Shown: one piece after another, positions 1 to 8,236 of the stretch | How the letters are laid out: the number at the start of each line of letters is the position of its first letter | Numbering within the stretch: the stretch's first letter is position 1 | Assembly: GCF_000282135.1 (NCBI RefSeq) | Contig: NZ_AKJW01000022.1 | Span: forward strand, 1-64,000 | Length of the DNA: 64,000 nt | Source: Herbaspirillum sp. CF444 | GTDB taxonomy: Bacteria > Pseudomonadota > Gammaproteobacteria > Burkholderiales > Burkholderiaceae_D | Direction of reading: 5' to 3' | Notes under the pieces: model-generated | Told to the model about the DNA's origin: nothing | The model's database searches: none | The model's input: only the letters and a program-made list of their open reading frames with translations | Translations under genes and position numbers: made by a program

Positions 1-1
1 A

Positions 2-1747
2 GGCAGCGCCAGCCGCATCGAGATCCTCAACGCCACCGGCTTCCAGCTGGCCGAACTGAGCGGCAGCACCTTGTCGGGCGGCAGCAATTTTGCCGGCGAA
101 GACTACGCGCTGTTCCTCGTCGACAATAAAACCGACGGCGAAATCCGCGCCGTGCGTCCGGGCGAGCGGGAGCAGCAGATCGGCGTGCAACGCAAGCTGG
201 ATCGTTACCCGCTCGCCGTGATCGTCAGCCGCGATCCGGATTACGTGCTCGGCAAACTGACGGAACCGCATCGGGAATACCGCTACCAGGCCGTCATCAT
301 CTCCGTCATCGTGCTGCTGTTCTGCTACGCGCTCATCAACATCGCCCACCGGCGCAAGCGTCTGTACGAAAAGCTGCTGTACTCCGAACGCGAAAAGAGC
401 GGTCTGATCGATCAGTTGGAACTGGAAAAATCGCGCGCCTATCAGCTCGCCTCGCACGACTACCTGACCGGCATCCCCAACCGCATGCTGTTCCACGAAA
501 TCGCCGCGACCGAACTGTCGCGCGCGCGCCGCAGCCGCAAGCTGTATGCGCTGTTTTTCCTCGATCTCGACAAATTCAAGGTCATCAACGACACCCTCGG
601 CCATGCCGTCGGCGACGCCTTGCTGCAGAACGTCGCCACGCGCTTGCGCGGCGTGCTGCGCGAATACGACCTGGTGGCGCGGCTGGGCGGCGACGAATTC
701 GTCGTACTGGTTTCCGAGATCACTGCCGAAGAACGCATCGCCGAGATCGCCCGCACGCTGCTCGCGGCCATCAGCGCGCCGTATCCCGACCTCGAAGGGC
801 ATGAAGTCCAGACCACGCCGAGCATCGGTATCGCGCTTTATCCGCGCGACGGCCAGACCGTCGGCGAATTGCTGACCAGCGCCGATGCCGCCATGTACAC
901 GGCAAAAAAAGCCGGCAGCGGCACCTACCGTTTCTACGACGCCTCGCTCAACGCTTCGGCGGCGCGCGGACTGGAGCTGCTGGCGCGCTTCCGGCAGGCG
1001 CTCAAGACCGACGAATTCCGCCTGCACTACCAGCCCAAGGTGGAGCTGCAGAATTTCGACATCGTCGGCCTGGAAGCCCTGATCCGCTGGGAGCATCCCG
1101 AGCACGGCCTGATTTTCCCGAATGACTTCATCCCGCTGGCGGAAGATCACGACCTGATCATTCCGCTCGGCCACTGGATCATCAAGGAAGTGTGCCGCCA
1201 ATTGGCCGAATGGCGCAAGCGCGGCATCACGCTGGTGCCGGTGGCAGTCAATGTCTCGGTCAAGCAGTTGCAGGATGAATTGCTGCTGGAGACGATACTG
1301 GGCGCGCTCAAGAAATATAAATTGCCGCCTTTCCTGCTGGAGATCGAAGTCACCGAAAGCTGTTTCATCGACGACATCGAGAGCGCCAAGAACGTACTGG
1401 AAAAACTGCGCGACGAAGGTCTGCGGATTTCGCTCGACGACTACGGCACCGGCTACTCCAGCCTCAGCCACATCAAGACGCTGCCGGTGTATGCGCTCAA
1501 GATCGACCGCTCTTTCATCCGCGATATCCGCAACGACAACAGCGACGCCATGATCGTCGCCTCCACCGTCTCGCTGGCGCGCAATCTCGGCCTGAAGGTA
1601 GTTGCCGAAGGCGTAGAGAGCAAAGAGCAACTGATGCATCTCAAGGTCATCGGCTGCGACGAAGTACAGGGTTTCTATCTGCAGCGTCCCGTATCGGCGG
1701 AGCAGATCGAACCGATACTCCAAAAAGGGAGATTCGATCCGCTATGA
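2..1747 (+). CDS. membrane GGDEF-EAL cyclic-di-GMP protein (5' end outside window)
   Basis: The reading frame is open to the first base, so the N-terminus is missing. The visible part starts with the end of a periplasmic sensor domain, probably Cache type, then one membrane helix near residues 95-118, a short coiled linker, a GGDEF domain and an EAL domain. The cyclase motif is intact (RLGGDEF, about residues 227-233) and an RxxD inhibitory site (REYD) lies five residues before it. The EAL motif (LEALIRW), DDYGTGYSS and VAEGVE are also intact, so both synthesis and hydrolysis of c-di-GMP look possible; in such hybrids usually one activity dominates. The stop overlaps the start of the next gene (ATGA), which encodes a periplasmic binding protein that may feed this sensor. 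Confidence 0.93.
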   Translation, partial: GSASRIEILNATGFQLAELSGSTLSGGSNFAGEDYALFLVDNKTDGEIRAVRPGEREQQIGVQRKLDRYPLAVIVSRDPDYVLGKLTEPHREYRYQAVIISVIVLLFCYALINIAHRRKRLYEKLLYSEREKSGLIDQLELEKSRAYQLASHDYLTGIPNRMLFHEIAATELSRARRSRKLYALFFLDLDKFKVINDTLGHAVGDALLQNVATRLRGVLREYDLVARLGGDEFVVLVSEITAEERIAEIARTLLAAISAPYPDLEGHEVQTTPSIGIALYPRDGQTVGELLTSADAAMYTAKKAGSGTYRFYDASLNASAARGLELLARFRQALKTDEFRLHYQPKVELQNFDIVGLEALIRWEHPEHGLIFPNDFIPLAEDHDLIIPLGHWIIKEVCRQLAEWRKRGITLVPVAVNVSVKQLQDELLLETILGALKKYKLPPFLLEIEVTESCFIDDIESAKNVLEKLRDEGLRISLDDYGTGYSSLSHIKTLPVYALKIDRSFIRDIRNDNSDAMIVASTVSLARNLGLKVVAEGVESKEQLMHLKVIGCDEVQGFYLQRPVSAEQIEPILQKGRFDPL

Positions 1748-2655
1748 CGATCACCATGCCCATGAAAAAAAACGGACGCCCTCAACGCACACTGGCCGCA
1801 CTCCTTGCCGCAATGGCGATGTCGCTTGCGTTCGCCGCCACGTCAATCGCGGCGGAATGCGAACGTCCCACGCGGCTGCGCATCTCGTTTGTCCCGCAAG
1901 GCGAATTGCAGGACGACGGTGCGGCCATGAAACCGCTGTTCGAGGATCTGGAGCACACATTGCGCATGCCGGTCGAGATCATCACCCCGGCCTCCTACGG
2001 CGCAGTCACGGAAGGTTTGCTGGCGGGCGCAGTCGATGTCGCCCGTCTTGGTCCCGCAACCTATGTCTCCGTGCGCAAGAGCGATCCGCAGATCACACCT
2101 TTTGCCACCTTGCTGCGCATAGCCGACGGCTTCAGCGAAGGCAACGCTTCCGCCTATTACTCAATACTGATCGTCCGCCAGCACGGGCCGATTACCTCCA
2201 TCGCAGGCCTGAAAGGAAAACGTCTGGCGCTGGCCGATCCGGAAAGCACATCCGGTGCGCTGATCCCCCTGCATGTGTTCTCGCGCCAGCTCGGCACGTC
2301 GCTGGACAAGTATTTTCTGCGCATCGGCTACTCCGGCAACCATGAACAATCGGTGGCGGCGGTGTTGAACAAAGAAGCGGATGCCGCGTTCGTCGCCAGC
2401 GCCAACCTCGGCTCATTAATCGCTGCCGGCAAGGTCAAACGATCGGATGTCCGCGTACTGTGGAAATCGGCGCCGATTCCGTTCGACCCCTTCGTCTATC
2501 GCGGACAGCTGTGCGAAGACATCAAGAAGAAAATCCGCAGCGTATTTTTCAACAAGAAAAGCGCCAACGTGAAAAACACGCTGAACGCCATTCGGGCGCA
2601 AGAATTCGTTGCCGCCGAAGACCGGAATTACAACATCATCCGCAACCTTCCTTGA
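1744..2655 (+). CDS. PhnD/SsuA-type periplasmic substrate-binding protein
   Basis: The protein has 303 residues and a signal peptide (hydrophobic stretch about residues 18-36, then SIAAEC). The mature part matches the phosphate/phosphonate-type binding family (PhnD-like, PF12974): FVPQGELQ near its start, a YGAVTEGLLAG segment, ARLGPATYV and a later GLKGKRLALADPES block. No ABC permease or ATPase gene is near. The start overlaps the stop of the GGDEF-EAL gene by four bases, so the two are translationally coupled. I infer that it is a ligand-sensing partner for the membrane protein rather than a transporter component. The ligand cannot be read from sequence. An alternative start, 12 bases downstream (MPMKKN), is possible. 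Confidence 0.85.
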   Translation: MTITMPMKKNGRPQRTLAALLAAMAMSLAFAATSIAAECERPTRLRISFVPQGELQDDGAAMKPLFEDLEHTLRMPVEIITPASYGAVTEGLLAGAVDVARLGPATYVSVRKSDPQITPFATLLRIADGFSEGNASAYYSILIVRQHGPITSIAGLKGKRLALADPESTSGALIPLHVFSRQLGTSLDKYFLRIGYSGNHEQSVAAVLNKEADAAFVASANLGSLIAAGKVKRSDVRVLWKSAPIPFDPFVYRGQLCEDIKKKIRSVFFNKKSANVKNTLNAIRAQEFVAAEDRNYNIIRNLP

Positions 2656-2956
2656 GCCGCGGCTGAGTTTTCCGTCGACATCATTTGGCGATTTCGATCG
2701 CCAACTTTGCCTTGAGTTTGAATATATTCCTGGCTAATCATCCAGAACTTAGACGTTTTTCAGGATCTTCTCCTCGCCTCCCCTTCCCGCGTGCGGCACG
2801 CGTCCCCCTTGGCAAGCCTAAGTATCCGCTAAGTATTTCGGCATATAGTCGGTTTCATTTTTGCAAATATGAGATGCGTCAGACATCGAAGTTTGCGCAC
2901 TCGATTTTGCGTTGACCGCAAATTGAGTTCATTTTAATAACAATGCGGAGACAAGC
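2656..2956. other. intergenic region before tctD
   Basis: No convincing gene. A short hairpin, TTGGCGA and TCGCCAA around a six-base loop, lies at 2685-2704 and may end the upstream operon, although its T-tract is weak. A second small hairpin (TTTGCG and CGCAAA) lies at about 2909-2922, just before the tctD leader. The rest is AT-richer than the flanking genes. Confidence 0.5.
2912..2938 (+). promoter_or_regulatory. possible sigma-70 promoter for tctDE
   Basis: TTGACC at 2912-2917 and TTTAAT at 2933-2938 are separated by 15 bases, which is short. A good ribosome-binding site (GCGGAG) follows, seven bases before the tctD start. This is a by-eye match only. Confidence 0.3.
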
Positions 2957-3634
2957 ATGCGCATTCTCCTGGTCGAGGACCATAAGCCTCTTGCCGATTG
3001 GCTGACGCTCACACTGCAGCGAAACAACTATTCGGTCGATTGCGTCCATGATGGCGCCGATGCCGACCATCTCCTGCTGACCCAGCAATACGATCTGATC
3101 ATTCTTGACGTCGCATTGCCCAAGCTCAATGGCAATGAAGTGGTCAAACGCCTGCGCGCCCGTGAAAATACGGTTCCCGTGCTGATGCTGACCGCCGCCA
3201 ACTCCGTGCAGGGACGCGTTCTCAGTCTCGATCTCGGCGCAGATGACTACATGGGAAAGCCTTTCGAGGTCAGCGAGCTGGAAGCGAGAATTCGCGCGCT
3301 GCTGCGGCGATCGGGGCAGCGTCCCAGCCCGGTGTGGCAATGCGGCACATTGGCTTACGACAGCAATACGCGTATTTTCACCGTCGCCGCCATGCCCTTG
3401 TCCGTAACAGGACGCGAACATGCCATCCTGGAAATACTGATGCTCAAGGCAGGCAAGACCGTGAGCAAGAAAATGCTGGCGGAAAGCCTCTTTTCCATGG
3501 AGGACGAGTCGTCGTTCGACGCCATCGAAGTCTATATCCACAGATTGAGAAAGAAGCTGAGCGACTGCGATGCCACCATCATTACCCTGCGGGGACTCGG
3601 CTACCTGTTGAAGAACCGCCATGCAATTCAATAG
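2957..3634 (+). CDS. tctD: TctD-like response regulator (OmpR/PhoB family)
   Basis: The protein has 225 residues: a receiver domain (1-115) with acidic pocket E7/D8, phosphoacceptor D51, T79 and K101 (GADDYMGKPFE), then a winged-helix domain ending in YIHRLRKKL and TLRGLGYLL. The overall pattern resembles TctD, which controls tricarboxylate uptake. It overlaps the sensor kinase gene by 14 bases. No tctCBA transporter genes are in the window, and the nearest likely target is the porin at 5193. The family call is firm; the tricarboxylate role is inferred. Confidence 0.85.
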   Translation: MRILLVEDHKPLADWLTLTLQRNNYSVDCVHDGADADHLLLTQQYDLIILDVALPKLNGNEVVKRLRARENTVPVLMLTAANSVQGRVLSLDLGADDYMGKPFEVSELEARIRALLRRSGQRPSPVWQCGTLAYDSNTRIFTVAAMPLSVTGREHAILEILMLKAGKTVSKKMLAESLFSMEDESSFDAIEVYIHRLRKKLSDCDATIITLRGLGYLLKNRHAIQ

Positions 3635-5000
3635 TCTGCGGGGACAACTACTCGCGTGGCTGCTGCTGCCGCTGGCGACGTACGTGGCGTTCAACGGCTG
3701 GGTCACGTATAAAAGCGCGATCGAAATGGCCACGGTAGTCCAGGACAGAATGTTGCTGGGAGCCGCACGGATCATTGCCGAGCAAATCCGATATGACGAC
3801 GAGATATTTCAGGTCACCGTGCCGCCGTCGGCGCTGGAGCTTTTCGAGTCGGGGGCGCAGGATCACGTCTATTATCGGGTCACCTCGTCGAAGGGAACCC
3901 TGCTCGCCGGTTCCGAAGATTTTCCCTTGCCGGCGTCGATGCCGCGTATCGATGCTGCGCTGCATTTCAATGCGACATTTCGCGACCAGCCGGTGCGCAT
4001 CGTAGCCTATTCGAAGTCCGTGATTGCCGCGCCGGACGACACCATGGTCATCGTTGAAATTGCGCAGACCTTGCATGCGCACAAAATCCTGTCCGACAGT
4101 ATCTGGGAACATACGATCCAGCAGCAACTGTTGATCATGCTGCTGGTTGCCGGTTTGGCATGGATAGGCATGCGCCGCGGCCTGGCGCCCACGATGCGCT
4201 TGCGCGACCACGTGCAGAACCGCCGCCCCAGTTCGCTCGAACCGCTGGACGCGACGCCCGTACCCAATGAACTGGTGCCGCTGGTTGATGCCATCAACCA
4301 CTATGTGGGCCGGCTCGACGAACACATGAGCGCGCACGACCGCTTCATCGCGAACGCTTCGCATCAGTTGCGCACACCGTTGGCGGCACTCAATACTCAG
4401 GTCGACTATGGTTTGCGCAGCGACACCATCGAAGGAAAAAATGCAGCGCTGCGCGCCATCAACGGCGGCGTCCAGCACGGCATCAGACTGGTGAATCAGT
4501 TGCTGACGCTGTCGAGTGCGGGCGCCATCGGCAACAAACCGCAGCAACACATGCGGCCGGTTGATCTGGTGAAAGTCGTACAACAAATCTTCGAAGAACT
4601 CGCCATCGTGGCGCAAGATCGCAGCATCGATCTCGGCTTCGAGTGTAAAGAAGAAATTGTGCACGTCGCTGACGCCGCAGGGATGCTCGACGAACTGGTC
4701 AGCAATCTGGTCGACAACGCCTTGCGCTACGCGCCGGTCGGCGGCATCGTGACAGTCTCCGTTGAACGTCAGGCGGAACACGTGGTCCTGCGCGTTGAAG
4801 ACAACGGCCCCGGCATCCCCGAGTCTGAACGGGAACGCGTCTTCGAGCGTTTCTATCGCATCGATTCCGCCAGGCATCAGGGAACCGGCCTGGGCCTGGC
4901 AATCGTGCAAGAGATCGTCATCGCCTCCGGCGCCAGCATCAGCCTTGAGGCGCCGCCCCAACACAGCGGATTAATCGTCTCGGTGCGCTTCGCGGCGTGA
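3621..5000 (+). CDS. tctE: TctE-like sensor histidine kinase
   Basis: The protein has 459 residues. A first membrane helix (about 10-30) is followed by a periplasmic region of about 135 residues of the type found at the N-terminus of two-component sensors such as TctE. A second helix lies at about 168-185. The dimerisation box is ASHQLRTPLAAL with the phosphorylated His at 248, and the ATPase domain has N, G1 (VEDNGPGIPE) and G2 (GTGLGLAIV) boxes, all intact. It overlaps tctD and is followed by a porin gene, so the trio probably forms one sensing and uptake unit. The ligand is unknown; citrate-like acids are a guess from the family. Confidence 0.85.
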   Translation: MQFNSLRGQLLAWLLLPLATYVAFNGWVTYKSAIEMATVVQDRMLLGAARIIAEQIRYDDEIFQVTVPPSALELFESGAQDHVYYRVTSSKGTLLAGSEDFPLPASMPRIDAALHFNATFRDQPVRIVAYSKSVIAAPDDTMVIVEIAQTLHAHKILSDSIWEHTIQQQLLIMLLVAGLAWIGMRRGLAPTMRLRDHVQNRRPSSLEPLDATPVPNELVPLVDAINHYVGRLDEHMSAHDRFIANASHQLRTPLAALNTQVDYGLRSDTIEGKNAALRAINGGVQHGIRLVNQLLTLSSAGAIGNKPQQHMRPVDLVKVVQQIFEELAIVAQDRSIDLGFECKEEIVHVADAAGMLDELVSNLVDNALRYAPVGGIVTVSVERQAEHVVLRVEDNGPGIPESERERVFERFYRIDSARHQGTGLGLAIVQEIVIASGASISLEAPPQHSGLIVSVRFAA

Positions 5001-5192
5001 GCTGCGGCACGGTCGGCGACCGTATCACGGCAAAGCTTACTATTCGCTTTCAATAGCCGGAATTTTCGGATGTTGTGTAAAGCGAACAGCTCTCCCGAGG
5101 ACTGAAAGCAAATCGTAAGTTAGGGAATTCTATAGTCAGCCGGCCAGACAAAGCAGCGTTCGGCACATCAAAACTAGACCGGAGACTATCGA
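5001..5192 (+). promoter_or_regulatory. porin leader region
   Basis: This 192-base gap lies between tctE and the porin gene. It contains a TATAGT hexamer near 5131-5136 that could be a -10 element; no clear -35 is visible, which would fit an activator-dependent promoter (TctD). A GGAG ribosome-binding site precedes the porin start. Confidence 0.35.
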
Positions 5193-6332
5193 ATGAAAAA
5201 ATCACTTCTGAGCATCGCCATGCTCGGCGCCGTCGCATCCTACGGCAGCGCCAATGCGCAATCCAGCGTCACCGTATACGGCCTGATCGACGCCACCATG
5301 AGCACAACCAACAATGCCAACGCCAACGGCGCACGCCTGACCGGCATGTCGACGGCCTGGTTCAGCGGTAATCGACTGGGATTCCAGGGCAAGGAAGATC
5401 TCGGCGGCGGCACCAATGCCATCTTCAAACTGGAAGCGGAATATCTGGTGGCAACGGGCGCCATGGATACGCCAGGCGTGCTGTTCAACCGCGACTCGTG
5501 GGTCGGCCTGCAGAACAATGAAACCTTCGGCAAATTGACCGTCGGCCGCCAAAACACCCTGCCGCGCGACTTCTCCCAGACCTACGGCGATGCGTACGGC
5601 TCCAGCCAGCTGGGCTACGAAGAAGGCGGTTTCACCAACAATAACAACTTCAAACAACTGATCTTCTATTCTGGCAGCGCCACCGGCACGCGCTACGACA
5701 ATGGCGTGGTCTGGAAGAAAGTCTTCAGCAACGGCATCGTGGCGGGAGCCGGGTATCAGTTCGGGGAAGTCGCAGGCGCCTTGAACAGCGGCTCGACCAA
5801 GGCGTTTGCGCTCGGATACAACGGCAGCAACTACGTCATCTCCGGTTTCTACAACGAAGCGAACACCAACAACAAGCTCAACGCCAGCACAGAGAAGCAC
5901 AAGTCGTATTCGCTGGGCGGCAGCTACATATGGAATCTGGTCCGGCTGAACGCAGGTTACTTCCGCTACAGCGCCGAACAGGGCGCGCTCGGAAAACGTA
6001 CCGACAACGCCTGGACCATATCGACAAAATTCACGCCGCAAGGCCTCATGGATTACGAAGTCGGCTACCAGGTCATGAAGGCCAACAATGCCGCCCTCAG
6101 CAGCGATGGCACCAGCACGCTCAGTGCCTATACGGATGCCGCCACGTCGACGGCCACCAGCTCGGGCAAGAAAGCCACGTTGTACGGCTCTGCTTTCTAT
6201 CACCTGTCCAAGCGGACCGAAGTCTATGTTGCCGCCGACTACATGAAACTCAGCGATGGCTATCGTGTCGGATCGGCCAACGGTTTCAAGAATCAGACGG
6301 AACTGGCGGTCGGTATGCGTACGCGTTTTTGA
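5193..6332 (+). CDS. outer-membrane general porin (betaproteobacterial OmpC-like)
   Basis: The protein has 379 residues with a signal peptide (MKKSLLSIAMLGAVASYGSANA), then SSVTVYGLIDATM, the start typical of neisserial/Bordetella porins. NRLGFQGKEDLGGG, the loop-3-type segment WVGLQNNETFG, alternating strands and the C-terminal RTRF ending in Phe for BAM recognition all fit a 16-stranded trimeric porin. It lies directly downstream of the TctD/TctE-like pair. In Pseudomonas, TctDE controls a specific porin (OpdH), so a similar link is plausible here. Substrate is not predictable. Confidence 0.92.
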   Translation: MKKSLLSIAMLGAVASYGSANAQSSVTVYGLIDATMSTTNNANANGARLTGMSTAWFSGNRLGFQGKEDLGGGTNAIFKLEAEYLVATGAMDTPGVLFNRDSWVGLQNNETFGKLTVGRQNTLPRDFSQTYGDAYGSSQLGYEEGGFTNNNNFKQLIFYSGSATGTRYDNGVVWKKVFSNGIVAGAGYQFGEVAGALNSGSTKAFALGYNGSNYVISGFYNEANTNNKLNASTEKHKSYSLGGSYIWNLVRLNAGYFRYSAEQGALGKRTDNAWTISTKFTPQGLMDYEVGYQVMKANNAALSSDGTSTLSAYTDAATSTATSSGKKATLYGSAFYHLSKRTEVYVAADYMKLSDGYRVGSANGFKNQTELAVGMRTRF

Positions 6333-7263
6333 TGGAAAACGACGGTCTCCTCCGTCGTTGAATGTGGGACGAAATAGCATTGAGGTTGCGGCGCACCAGA
6401 AGCTGCCGGCATGCGTTGCTTGCGTAAAAGAGGTCAGGCACCGACTGTCGGCAAATGCTGATCATGCGCCGTTTTTTTTCGCCGACTGGAATCGATGAGA
6501 TCGATGAACAGGCTGGCACCATGCCTGACCGCAAAATTCCCGGCCAGAGAGCAATAGCAAACAAGCCTGCAATCTTTCGATTACGGGCCTTTGTTGACAG
6601 AATCAGAGCAGGCATCGATCAACATGGTGATGTGCATCTAAATATGCAAACAATCTCTGCACCCCGCTAATTTAGCCGCCAGTCATCCATCCGACCTTTT
6701 AAAACGCAAACAAATAGCGCTTCTTATAGAAGCTATTTGTTCTACGTTTGAAAGAAAACATCTTCTTGAGGTTTCTTGATTGCAAAGATATTCAATATCG
6801 CGTTACCGTATCGGTCAGCGCGAGAAGAAGCAAAAAAAGGAACACCGTCGCTATAAATAAGACAGATGCAGCGAATAACATGAATCGAAAAACTAAATGT
6901 AGGGCACGCGATTTACGTGCATGAGAAAGCAAGGTGACCAGCTGCCAGGATTTTGATTTTTGAAGAAGTCTCATATCGTATGGATGGTGGTTATTTCAAT
7001 ATCCCGCACAACGGAGCCTGATCGACTTATCGTGAAACAAGCGTTGCATGACACCACGTTCACGTGGTCCCTATCTGAATCAAAATCCCCTTGCCCGGCA
7101 GAGACGGTTGCATCTCGCTGGTGTCACGTTATCCGTAGTAGCTAGATACCACTGACCACGTATGGTCGCATTCTGGATTTTGCTATCTGTGTGGGCAAGT
7201 AGTACATGGATTGGACAGCAAGGGTTGCAATCGACGTATTACTTGCCTATCTGCGTGCTCGAA
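6333..7263. other. long intergenic region without recognisable gene
   Basis: This 931-base stretch separates convergent genes (porin and mipA). A hairpin, AACGACGG and CCGTCGTT around six bases, lies at 6338-6359 right after the porin stop, without a T-tract. Two related inverted repeats occur: ACCACG-TTCA-CGTGGT at 7053-7068 and GACCA-CGTA-TGGTC at 7154-7167. Open frames here lack ribosome-binding sites and family features. Confidence 0.5.
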
Positions 7264-8106
7264 TCAGTCAAATTTGTAGTTCGCAGAAATACCGTAATTG
7301 ACTTGATTTCTGTTATTGACAATGGGGCTATTTGCCACTTCCGACGGCAATCTGGATATCCCCACGCGAGTCCCAATATTCCAATTGCGATTTAGCTGAT
7401 AATTCGCACCGACCGAGACACGCAGTGTTACTCCTGATCGGGGTGAATACGCCGACAAACCGGATCTGGCGCTTTGTTGCGAAGTGATGCCATAAAACGT
7501 CTGATTATATTGACTGCTATTCCAAGTAAGCCCCGGTCCTGCGCTCAACACCAGATGCTCGATCGGTTGATATTTTCCGTCCAGGTCGACATTGACCGTC
7601 GTTCCTTGATGTTTGCCACCTGCGTCAGTCGAAAGCACTGTCCGCAGACCGAACCAATCGCGCGTATACGAAGCAAACAAAGTCGCATGAGCCGTCTTCT
7701 CAATGTCACCCAGTCCTCGCAAGCGAGTCTCGTCATCGGACTCCTTGCGTGCGCTTGAGAGGTCATAGGACAACGCTGCTCCGACGCGCCAATGCTCGTC
7801 ATTGTAGAAATAGGCACCAACGCCAAACGGTGTCGATCCGCCGTCAACTGCACCAATGAAATAGCGGCCGTACGTTGCGCTGAAACCGCCTATCGCTTTG
7901 AACTTCTGATCGCTTGAACCAGCATATTTGGGCATATTGGCCACACCTGCCATCAGCGAATATCGCCACGAGTTGCTCAGCGGCGGATTGACACCCAACG
8001 CCGGCTCAACAGCATTGTCATCCGCGTGCGCGCTGCCAATCGTCAAGCAGGAAACCATCAAGCCGGAAAGAAAAATGAAACTGGAATTTTTGAATTGGAA
8101 ATACAC
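7264..8106 (-). CDS. MipA/OmpV family outer-membrane protein
   Basis: The protein has 280 residues with a signal peptide (hydrophobic about residues 8-24, cleavage near SAHA-DD). It shows the MipA/OmpV pattern: WRYSLMAGVANMPKYAGS near the mature start, repeated beta strands and a C-terminal GISANYKFD. The start is GTG, supported by AGAAGG six bases upstream. MipA scaffolds murein synthesis in E. coli and OmpV-like proteins are often induced by metals or drugs. It stands alone between the porin and the RND operon, so its role here is undefined. Confidence 0.85.
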   Translation of the reverse strand: MYFQFKNSSFIFLSGLMVSCLTIGSAHADDNAVEPALGVNPPLSNSWRYSLMAGVANMPKYAGSSDQKFKAIGGFSATYGRYFIGAVDGGSTPFGVGAYFYNDEHWRVGAALSYDLSSARKESDDETRLRGLGDIEKTAHATLFASYTRDWFGLRTVLSTDAGGKHQGTTVNVDLDGKYQPIEHLVLSAGPGLTWNSSQYNQTFYGITSQQSARSGLSAYSPRSGVTLRVSVGANYQLNRNWNIGTRVGISRLPSEVANSPIVNNRNQVNYGISANYKFD

Positions 8107-8236
8107 AATGGCCTTCTATTAAAAAAGAAAGAACAATCAATAATGCGGAAATAAGAAATCTTCCTCATGCATCAGCCCTCTCCCCCCGACATCAATGAAC
8201 ATGAATAAGAATAGGAATACCTGCTGAACGGAGACT

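Noticed and set aside
2685-2915. Plus-strand frame of 76 codons between the binding protein and tctD
   Set aside because: Reads through hairpins and promoter-like DNA, no ribosome-binding site, composition not like coding sequence.
6792-6974. Minus-strand frame of 60 codons with a hydrophobic helix
   Set aside because: No ribosome-binding site, no terminator and no family resemblance; too weak to list as a gene.
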